Under the pieces are notes generated by a model, which was given only the letters and a program-made list of their open reading frames with translations, had not been told where the DNA came from and did no database searches. From positions 29,348,723 through 29,412,722 of the forward strand of contig CM075103.1 of the NCBI GenBank assembly GCA_037576195.1: a stretch of DNA of 64,000 nucleotides. Reading direction: 5' to 3'. The translations under genes and the position numbers were made by a program. This document shows, in pieces, positions 12,320 through 20,187 of the stretch; the stretch's first letter is position 1, and each line of letters begins with the position of its first letter. Origin of the DNA: Phytoseiulus persimilis (taxonomy: Eukaryota; Arthropoda; Arachnida; Mesostigmata; Phytoseiidae).

Positions 12320-13190
12320 TGAGTCTCTCCCCGGAATTCCGCGGAATTTTCCAGATCCGGATCGTTACCGAGAATATTGCCTAGCCCAGCTGCAGAGCGT
12401 CCGTTCAAACTGATCATCACGCAACACAGGAGATCGAGCTGTCCCTGCATTGAATGGGAGTTGGACTCGAGCTCGGTTCCAGCTTTCGGAAGACTGTCGA
12501 ATCGAGAGATTAGGTCGAGCTTCTCCGCCGCATCGGGGCCGTCGACTGGCCGCTTCTAGTAATGCACTGTCTCCACCCCTCGCCTCGAGCTTGGAGACGA
12601 GCAATTTCATTTCATCGAAATGTTTACGGTGGTGCAGAGCCGTGCAAAGAAACGTCCCCCACCGCGTGATGACGCGCGTAGGCGGAAAAACCTTGTCTCC
12701 GAGAAACGATTTGTACAGATTCTCCCTTGGTTTGGAATAGCGGAGAACGCTTCTCATTTTAGTTACCAGTGAGTTTACCATGGGAAGTGCATTGCTGACC
12801 GTTTCACGAAGTGAATGGAGGCCATTAGCCAGACACGGTATCTGAAAGAAGTTCCTGTAGAAGATAAGCAAGAAGATAAAAAAAAAGAGCAACCTTGTCC
12901 GCAGCAAGGTTGCTCTCGCATTTATCGGCGGTTGTGACTCCAAGAATTCAGTGTCATGCAGCATCGGGGCTTTCCTAAGAAGAACAACTATTGCGTTCAC
13001 TACCTTCGTCTTCTGACCGTCTTGAAATTCATCGATGTAGATCGCGTAGCGCAAAGTTTCAAGCTTCTGAGCTGTTTTTTCCTCAACTCTGTCGTTGCCG
13101 AATGAGATGTGCTTGTCTGGCTTCGGAGCGCAAACCACATGATGCTCAGTGTGCCTTTGTAAGGAAGACGTCTTAGTAACATGGGAACGT
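12320..13190 (-). pseudogene. hAT-superfamily transposase relic
   Basis: The minus-strand frame reads, in order, a zinc-finger-like remnant (TSSLQRHTEHH, near 13165), a segment matching the first catalytic region (IDE followed by VVNAIVV), then the diagnostic hAT block CLANGLHSLRETV and further on TRWGTFLCTALHH (about 12810-12620). Intact relatives have CLAHGLHR and TRWGTW at these positions. The stretch that should carry the second catalytic aspartate is missing and is replaced by a hydrophobic stretch around the hairpin at 12886-12916. After about 12560 the homology continues in another frame (KAGTELESNS and GNILGNDPDL), so at least one frameshift is present. There is no terminal repeat or 8-bp target duplication that I could find. 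This is a dead copy; the zinc-finger assignment is less certain than the RW block. Confidence 0.7.
12886..12916 (-). repeat. Perfect 12-bp hairpin with 7-nt loop inside hAT relic
   Basis: AGAGCAACCTTG and CAAGGTTGCTCT are exact reverse complements separated by TCCGCAG. On the plus strand a run of nine A (12878-12886) precedes it, so the minus strand reads hairpin then T9. That resembles a bacterial intrinsic terminator or a Pol III stop. Given the decayed transposase around it, a local inverted duplication is the likelier origin. Confidence 0.85.
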
Positions 13191-14595
13191 CAGAGTACAC
13201 AGGGAATTACTTGCCGATGAAAACGACAGGAAGAGCCCACAGTTGAATGAACTTATGTCCTCTCGGTTGCTCGATCTCAATAGACAAGCAATGCCGGTCT
13301 GACTTTCTGACGAAGCCGCGGCTCTTTTATGTTCGGACGTGTTGGGAGAGTCTCACGCTCTCTGCAGATATTTGATCGTCATCAAATGCCAACAAACCGC
13401 TGACCAGGAGCTCCAGCTTGTCCATACTGAGCTTTTCACAATCGGAAGGCGATCAATCAGCAACTCCGCTGTGCCCGAGTTGCGCGCTTCCAAACCTTCG
13501 GAGTGGCGTTTAATCTCACGATTGGCTTGTGCTCTTCCCTGGAAATGGAATCACTGTGAGACGCTGAGTCGCGATCATTGCGACGTGCTTCGGAGCACTA
13601 AACATTGGCTGCATGCGCAGACGAGTTCAGAGTGCGCAGAGAAGTTTATCCTGCTTGAAGCAGGGCACCCCGAAGCTCAAGGGTGAACCGTCCAGAGCCG
13701 CTTTCACGCTTATCTGGAACGGAAGTGTCCGCTACGAAGGGTCTCACATAAAGCCCTCGGCTCACTCAATTCGCGCCAAGAGTCGCATCGGCCGGCAGTC
13801 AGATCCAGGGAACATCCAACATCAAATCGGTTCCCTCACTTTCTGTTGGTCTCTGTAACTGATGCTGACTGAATCACGTCGAAAACTCCTAGATTGACTT
13901 CCGGCTGATTGAATCTGTTCGAAATCGCATGGAGATCCGACCAGCCGTCGTTTAGGAGGTTATTGGTGACACTCCAACGACAATTAAGGTGCCGGCTCCG
14001 CGATCCCCTTGTACAGCCTTAAGTACACGTCCATCCAACGCCGTACACTTGTTCCTTTTTTCCGAGTCCCAGCAACGTAGAGCTGAAGTCGGGAATCGGT
14101 CTTTTGTCCAGTGGGTTTTTGCCTATTTGGTCGTTTCGGTGAGTGAGTTTTTGTCCTGACGTCCCATACCAGGGCTCCTGACCCTTATCAGCGGACGCTT
14201 TCGGCTTAATGGGACCTGGTCAGTTCGTTCCCAACTGTGGCTGATTGTTTTACGATGGCGAACGGGTATTTGATTAATTTCGGGTCTCATTCCCCACCTG
14301 AGGATCGATATTTCCCCAAGTGCCCCTGTAGAGTTCTTGAATGTTGGAGAGAAGCAGAGAAGTTGCGTTGTGAATCAAAGTAGACTGCTTCACGGGTCCT
14401 CCTCGTTGCCTGATTGAGTATTCTTCCAACTCGTGCGGACGGTCCCGTCCAACAAATTTCAGGAACGGCGGTCGCGGGACCCCGACCCGAGGTTGGACGA
14501 TCCCCTAGTCAGTTGGAACTGCGAACCACAACGAGCGAATCGAACATTACAACGAAGTGACCAGCTTACTTCGCTTAGCTCTACCAGTGGAATCG
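13191..14595. other. Intergenic, upstream of the duplicated-exon gene
   Basis: No recognisable gene. It may contain the promoter or 5' exons of the gene that starts at 14596 or 14965, but no TATA box or initiator can be assigned with confidence. Confidence 0.4.
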
Positions 14596-15825
14596 ATGTC
14601 ATCACCCGATGGAACTTGGAGCCTCGATCCGAATCCTGGAATGCCATCCCCTAATGGGATTCCGGTACCGAATCCGAGCTCTCAAAATCCTCGGATATCG
14701 TTATCGGACCAGAATCAGACGCAAGACTTGAAATCTCAGAGCACGCGGGGGCCGTACTCCGCTCATGACAAAGTATCGAATCCTGGATCACGAATCCCCC
14801 CAGTTTCGGCTCCCGATTCGCTACAAGCACCGGATCCGGATTCCCGAAATTCTCGGATATCATGCTCAGAACGCATGCGGCGTCTGGACTGGAAGCTTCG
14901 AGATCCGCGGATCCCATCTCCGTTCGAAATCGAGACGTCCACATCGAAATCTCAGAGACCGAAAATGAGCTTCAAGGATCCCGCTGACGATCTGTGGGCG
15001 CGTTCAAAAGTGGTCGCCAGGAAAATCGAGGAGGAAGCGAGACGACTTGGCTGGAGACTCCACGATTTCTGTATCTCCCTCGATTTCGAATACGGCTTCA
15101 CCCGCGCTTGGGAGATCTGTGAGGGAGTTTACGAGACGGTTGCCGCTAAAATCGAAGCGCTGAAACCTCCCCCCGAAGGTCTATCGTGAGTGAGGGGTCC
15201 GGAGTCGGTATCTTGGGCGAGAGTTCCCCCACAGCTTCTCGGAATGATTTGGTACCCCGTCTCAATTTCCAGTCAGATCGATAACCCGCTGCTGAACCCC
15301 GATGTACCCCCAGCTCGGGAGCATTCAAATGAAGAACCACCGTGAGTCCAACGGAAACCTCGCTGGATCTCTGAAAGGCTCGTATACTAACGATGCTCTG
15401 CTTCCAGTCGAATCGACAGCCCACCAGCCGGCTCCGACGTCCCACCTCAAGCACCCTTTCATGAAGAGTCACCGTGAGTCGAGCGAAAACTTCGACCGAA
15501 ACTTCGGACCGCTCGTACTCCGATCATTTCACGTTTTCAGTCGCAGCGATGATCCGCCGCTGAGCCCCAACGACACAGCTCGAGATTATTCCCATGATGG
15601 GTTGCCGTGAGTCCAACGAAAACTTCGCAGAAACTTCTGACAGCTCGCACGCGAAAGCAATCAATCGAGAAGTGGTTTCGAAACATTCGAAAGAAAGTTA
15701 TCTGACAAATCTTCCAGCTTGTTTTATGCTCCTTCTCATTTTTCAGGAGAGTCGATAACCGGGCAAGCTCGGATGGCCGTGCTCGAGAGTCGCCCCAGGG
15801 TTCTTGCCACACGCAGGAGTTATGA
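14596..15825 (+). CDS. Five-exon gene with tandemly duplicated short exons; product unknown
   Basis: Proposed join: exon 1 14596-15185 (alternative start 14965, with the better context GAAAATGAG), exon 2 15273-15341, exon 3 15408-15473, exon 4 15541-15606, exon 5 15747-15825 ending in TGA. Every intron has GTGAGT, an AG acceptor after pyrimidines, and phase 2. Predicted length is 289 residues, or 166 from the second ATG. The first half of exon 1 is Pro/Ser/Asn-rich with an internal repeat. Its end (from about 14965) is charged and helix-like, with KIEEEARRLGWRL followed by an aromatic stretch. Exons 2-5 encode 22-26-residue repeats that begin (P/S)-(R/Q)-X-D-(N/S/D) and are Pro/Asp/Glu-rich, probably disordered. 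I recognise no family. The splice structure is the main evidence, since chance would not give repeated in-phase exons. An antisense frame (15472-15146) is a shadow. Confidence 0.7.
15186..15746 (+). other. Introns of the 14.6-15.8 kb gene
   Basis: Introns are 15186-15272 (87 nt), 15342-15407 (66 nt), 15474-15540 (67 nt) and 15607-15746 (140 nt). All start GTGAGT. The second contains an exact TACTAAC branch point (15385-15391) 17 nt before the acceptor. Introns 2-4 share a 5' segment (GTGAGTCCAACGGAAAC type), showing that exon and intron were duplicated together. Confidence 0.7.
15273..15606 (+). repeat. Tandem exon-intron duplication, about 133-135-bp unit
   Basis: Exon starts fall at 15273, 15408 and 15541, giving a period of 135 then 133 bp. 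Each unit is a 66-69-nt exon plus a 66-67-nt intron. A fourth unit starts at 15747 after an intron enlarged by about 70 nt. A further donor-like GTGAGTCCAAG at 15942 may mark a decayed fifth unit. Confidence 0.75.
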
Positions 15826-15928
15826 CACAGCCGACGAGAACAAGTCTAGAGGTTTCGCCATAAATTCTCGGTTCCTCTTCCTCATGTTCCTCTCAAAATC
15901 ACGGTGGTGCTTTGAAGATCGTCTTTAG
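15718..15928 (+). CDS. Alternative terminal exon (other acceptor)
   Basis: A second acceptor (TCTTCCAG, ending 15717) lies upstream of the one at 15746. Using it keeps phase 2 but changes the frame, giving about 69 codons up to a stop at 15928 with a hydrophobic tail (RFLFLMFLSK). The 15747 acceptor is preferred because its product repeats the PR-X-D start of exons 3 and 4. Both could be used as alternative C-termini. Confidence 0.3.
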
Positions 15929-16334
15929 ACTGAAATTCACGTGAGTCCAAGATCCTGAGACTTCCATGGAAGAACCACAACTCCCGAGGAGAAACATCAA
16001 TAGGTGAAGAAATACGATCGGCTTCAGAACGAAATATCGTGGAAAAGTCCTCGAGGAGGAGATTTCCACTCGCGTTACCACGACTGGAGAAGAGGTGGAA
16101 ACCTGCACGGGGCAGAGGACGCGAGGAATCCGGCCGCTTTTCGGGTGCCAAGACGTACGGTATCGAAACCATAAATGAGAGGAACGAGGCTCGCGTACTA
16201 TTGTAACCATCAGCAGCCAAGATAGTGATGATCGCTCGCTGCTCGCTTCGCTTCCCCGTGCCAATTACCATCGACGCAAGAGCTGCTAGTGGAACAACCA
16301 CGGAGTTTAGTGATAATGGAAGACTCCTCTGCAA
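15882..16334 (-). CDS. Candidate ORF, unknown (weak)
   Basis: A 150-codon minus-strand frame begins with a hydrophobic segment (about residues 4-24: LPLSLNSVVVPLAALASMVI) and has no long plus-strand rival after 15928. It could encode a secreted or anchored protein, but an overlapping second minus frame of 121 codons shows that open frames are cheap here. It overlaps the 3' end of the plus-strand gene. No family was recognised. Confidence 0.22.
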   Translation of the reverse strand: MQRSLPLSLNSVVVPLAALASMVIGTGKRSEQRAIITILAADGYNSTRASFLSFMVSIPYVLAPEKRPDSSRPLPRAGFHLFSSRGNASGNLLLEDFSTIFRSEADRISSPIDVSPRELWFFHGSLRILDSREFQSKDDLQSTTVILRGT

Positions 16335-17925
16335 ACACTGCGTTGTTTATTAGAGATAATTGCTTCATGCCTTTCCCCTGAGAGCAGCCTGTGGCGGCAA
16401 AGGTGTGTACTGTGTGCAAGCAATCCGGATCTGATGATGAACGCCGCGAGTGAAACATGGGATAGCCACACCCCCGCCATCTGTAGACTCACGGTCCGAT
16501 GCCTGAGATGTAGAGCTTCGCAAAGCCCAGGAAATAGGAGCCTGCACCCGGAGCGCTGAGAACCGACCTGAAATCGAGCAGAGTACGAATATCTACCCGA
16601 TAACCCCGGTTCAATGATTTGGATGGATACCTGTGGTCAGTTGATTTTCAAGCCGAAATTCCAAAATACACGAGTATGGTTCGAGAAGATAAGCTACGCG
16701 GGGGCATAGGCACAATCATTCTTGACGTTGTTGACTCAATATACGTCCTGTGGTAGAGGTCGCGGCTGTTCTCCTCCGAAGGTGGGGATTTTCCATCCGG
16801 GCTCCGATATCCCTCGCAGGATTCGCATGAGCCGCCCGTATTCAAGCACAGTGTCGATCGACTTCCAATGTAGTAGCTTCCAGGGGCGAGAGCTGCGTCC
16901 GAGACCTCGGACGCTGTCAACAAGATGGACACTCTTAACCTGCACAGCTCACAAATCCACAGCGCCTTGTGGGATGAGAAGCCCTCACTTCCCATTCCTC
17001 TGCAACAAGTGTAGAGGTCGCTTGTGATTGCGACCTCTACACCATCGGACGACCATCGGAATGGTCGTGTGGAAGTCATTCGAGATGCTACAATTCCAGC
17101 ATCTCGAGACGAGCTGGTTCGATGCAGCGATCTCACCTCTCTGCCACCCGGAACGAAATACCCCAGCCATGAATTCCCTGGCGACAGCATGATGAGCTCC
17201 ATTAATCGTTCGACCGATACTGTATATCGAAGCCAGGGTCTCCGGAGGGCGATTCGCCAACCACCATACGTGAGCATTGATTTGAGCCGGGTTCGAAGAG
17301 GATACGAAAGTGATCTCTAACGCAGACAGAACCGTAAAGAGATCTTAACCGGTGAGCGCGAGATCGGATCTGCTGCTGAACGATTTTTCCCCCTTTTCGC
17401 GGTCGGACAGGGGAGGGCGCCCCTGGACCAGGTGGCAGTCATGGAGAACAGCAATCTCGACGCCTCCAATGGCTGGCGTTTGACGTAAGACAACACTCAA
17501 CTTCCTTTTCCCGAGAAGACCAGAAACGAGGTCGGGAGTGAGAACAAAGCTTCGCAATTGGTTCTGTAACGGTTTGGGGGACTCTCAAAGTTCGATAACA
17601 GAGAGGAATTGAAGCCTCAACTTCAACTCGATAACTCTTTAAATTCTGAGCTGACTGGGAAGCTAGAAAATTCGCCTCTGCAAGAGCTCCTATGCTCCTT
17701 CATTCTCACTTGGTCAAGTTAGGACCTCCAGAAGCAGGAGGGGGGAAGTGTCAAGTTGAAGGCGCCAACCCGTATGCGGACGAAGTCGTGGTGTTCCTGA
17801 AATCTCTCAGAACCGTCTCTGCAAAGAGGCAGGTGACGAAGCGTCCGTGAATCAACACCACCGAACTTCAGAATTCTTAATAGATATAATCCGCTTCGCC
17901 CGTCAGTTTGTCCACCTTCCTTCTG
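16335..17925. other. Intergenic, unassigned
   Basis: It contains a 209-codon minus-strand frame (17277-16648) with no motif, and a possible 74-nt plus-strand exon (about 17412-17485) bounded by GGTCGGACAG and a GTAAGA donor. The perfect hairpin at 17010-17041 is listed separately. None of these ORFs is convincing. Confidence 0.3.
17010..17041. repeat. Perfect 12-bp hairpin with 8-nt loop
   Basis: TGTAGAGGTCGC and GCGACCTCTACA are exact reverse complements around TTGTGATT. The arm core GTAGAGGTCGC also occurs once about 250 bp upstream, near 16754, so the arm may have been copied locally. Confidence 0.85.
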
Positions 17926-18105
17926 CACCATACTTTCCTGGGTCCGAGGAGGTGATTTTAGAGGCGATCTGACCACTTTTCTCCGGGTAAAAAGAGATAA
18001 CTACCGCGTCGATCTGACCGTTATGTTCTGGGCTCAATGAGGTTATTCCGCCGTCAATATGACCACACTCTACTGGGTGTAAGGAGGTGATCCTTGATTA
18101 CGGGC
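17926..18105 (+). repeat. 45-bp tandem array 1 (four units)
   Basis: Units start at 17926, 17971, 18016 and 18061, exactly 45 bp apart. Conserved blocks are GACCAYACTYT, then GGAGGTGATT, then GTCGATCT. In the frame that continues into the protein-like segment after 18129, each unit reads a 15-codon repeat of type PxSxEVIxxSI*PxF. An in-frame TGA stands at the same place in three junctions. Confidence 0.85.
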
Positions 18106-18128
18106 GATGACAAAACTCGTGAAGTTCA

Positions 18129-18604
18129 GTGAATTGCAAGGAGAGAAATAGTCGAAGTTTAGGCGGACAACATTTCTCGGAGGCAGTGCGTGACGAAGAC
18201 GCCGAACTCGTGCACACGGCCGACAGTTCCCACGACAGGGAGTTGACTCAAAAAGTTAGCAAGCGTGCCCGGCACTCGCTAGAGGTCACGGCTGCTGAGG
18301 CCGCCAAGAAGAGACCGAATGCCATGACGGCACTTCGGATACCTTCACGGTGTTCCGACCACCAGCTTCGACAGAGCGAGTCCTCGACGCGGACTTGGAG
18401 ACTCTCCTCTCCGCCACCGACTATATGGAGGAGGCACTCGACCTCGTTACCAACACGCAAGTCGGAGTCATGAGGATCGCCCGAACAATAATCAGCTCGG
18501 TTAGAACGATCTCGCGGGGAGCCCAGGCCGACGGACTGGGAGCCGCGCCAAGCTCGTCCTCGGAACCCTACCAAAAGTTCGCTCCACTCATACTTTTCTG
18601 GTAC
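18129..18604 (+). pseudogene. Protein-like segment between the 45-bp arrays, frame-broken
   Basis: The first frame (to about 18340) reads a charged, Ala-rich segment (VRDEDAELVHTADSSHDREL, then SLEVTAAEAAKKRP). Near 18300-18345 the protein-like reading moves to another frame (VLDADLETLLSATDYMEEAL, then GVMRIARTIISSVRTISRGA), ending at TAA 18605. Both halves look like amphipathic helices. No intron with normal signals reconciles the frames, so a frameshift is likelier. The first frame is in phase with array 1 and the second with array 2, so arrays and segment may once have been one reading frame. An antisense frame of 108 codons overlaps. No known family. Confidence 0.4.
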
Positions 18605-18809
18605 TAAGGAGGCTATTCAAGAGTCGATCGACTACACCTACCTGGATCTGAGACCGGCATTCAAGAATCGATTTGGACATTCTTTCCGGAGTCTGGGGAG
18701 GTGGTTTCGCGATCCATCCCACGGTACTTTTTTGAGTCCATGGAGCTTATTCCGGAATCGATCTGACCATAGTTTTTGGGGTCCATAGAGGTGATCTGGG
18801 GGTCGATCA
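18585..18809 (+). repeat. 45-bp tandem array 2 (five units)
   Basis: Units start at about 18585, then 18630, 18675, 18720 and 18765. This is the same family and orientation as array 1. Read in the frame of the preceding ORF, units give repeats such as PESGEVVSRSIPRYF and FESMELIPESI, interrupted by stops at 18605, 18764 and 18770. Confidence 0.85.
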
Positions 18810-18966
18810 GAAGACCGCGACTGTCTAGGAGAGCCTACAAGACCGCCCACGAGTGTCTACAAGAGCCCAGGAGACCGTCTACGAGACTCCACGGAATCTT
18901 CCACGATTGCAAGCTAGAAGAAGTGCTTTCGGCGACACCTGAAGAAGAGTCGGATCCGAGAAGCTG
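18810..18966 (+). CDS. Possible exon following array 2 (weak)
   Basis: The frame that passes through array 2 reopens at 18776 and ends in an acidic segment, LEEVLSATPEEESDPRS, at a donor-like AGCTG|GTGAGC (18967). The stop at 18968 would lie in the intron. LEEVLSAT echoes LETLLSAT in the segment before the array, suggesting internal duplication. The stops upstream make a functional exon uncertain. Confidence 0.25.
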
Positions 18967-19928
18967 GTGAGCAATACACGAGAAGTGCTCGCAAAATCTC
19001 CTTGTATGCGCGATGAATCGATTCATGGAGCTGGAGCTGAGCCCGCGAGAAAAACCCCAGAGTCTGCAAGAGACATCTTCCGATCTGTGACGATTTTCCA
19101 ACGGTTCCGTCCTTCCCGATCAGTGACGAGCAAACTGCAACACAGCGAAGTGACATCACGTACCAATGAGCGGAATACGGAGATAGTTCTAGAATTGGTA
19201 CTGGCCCGAATGATAGAGGAAAGTGCCATCCTAATACGCGCTGGACTCTGGTCAGTCGAAAGTCGGCTGGTTCGTTAAGTAGAAATCAGTTCTTAAGCCG
19301 ATTGAAAATAGCAACTCGAAGCTTAACGATGCTCTCGCAAAGGATCGTTCCCCGGAGTTCTCTCTTGACTTCCGTGAAGTCACGCGGGAGCCGTTTGCTG
19401 AGGATGAAGGACACAGAGTCGTGGAACTAACGCTTCATTGAGGTCAAACGACTTTTTCGGGGTGACGATGTTTACGTAGCGTCCATGGACGCTTCAACCG
19501 GCGCTGAAGAAAGCCGGTCACGAGGCAGGAAGCCGCTCGAAAAAGAATTGATTGCACTCGAAGCTATTCCCTCGCTGCACATTTCACCACATCCAACAAA
19601 GGACTGAAATGACTGCCTTGAAATCCTCGATCGACCGATTCTTGATTGTTGAGAAATCGGAGTCCAGCCAAAAAAAATCTGGATCTGACATGCTTGAATT
19701 CCTCTGAAGACCTAGAGAAGCCTCCCTGGATGTCCGCCACCACGCTGCGGTCGCTGATTGCGAGATAGGCAGCTTGATTCGTTGTTTTTATAATGTTTTT
19801 TCTTCCCGACTGGAAGAAGACTCCGAACTGCCGCGCCTTCGAGATTTCCTCGCGGTCGGTGAGCAATTCCAAAACGGTGGGAAATTCTGAATCCGTGCCG
19901 TGATTGATTGACGAGAGCGTTCTAATTT
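18967..19928. other. Intergenic, unassigned
   Basis: No convincing gene or repeat. A plus-strand frame 18967-19278 of 103 codons has no motif. Confidence 0.4.
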
Positions 19929-20187
19929 GACATCAATTTTCGAATCGCGGAAATTCGGAAATTCATGCCCGATTGGGAAATCATTCTTCGACTCGTAAAT
20001 CATTCTTCGACTCGAGAATTATTTTCCGATTCGAGAACTGATTTTCCGGTCAGGCACCGGTCAAATGCACTCGTTGATTAGACGCTGAAGCATCTGACGC
20101 GTCGCAGGAGACTCGCAGTACTCGAATTTTCTTCTCGAAAATCAATTTTCAGATCGGAAATCATCTCGAGATTCGAAAATTGATGTC
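19929..20187. repeat. 259-bp fold-back element with 19-bp tandem core
   Basis: The ends are an exact 18-bp inverted repeat (GACATCAATTTTCGAATC at 19929-19946 and its complement at 20170-20187). Inside are four 19-bp tandem units (19978, 19997, 20016, 20035; first two AAATCATTCTTCGACTCG). The arrangement resembles a small non-autonomous DNA element. No clear target duplication flanks it. Confidence 0.65.

Noticed and set aside
12886..12916. Bacterial-type intrinsic terminator
   Set aside because: Hairpin plus T9 fits the pattern, but it lies inside a eukaryotic hAT relic and nothing around it is bacterial.
17926..18809. CRISPR array
   Set aside because: The 45-bp units are contiguous and degenerate, without unique spacers, and the genome is eukaryotic.
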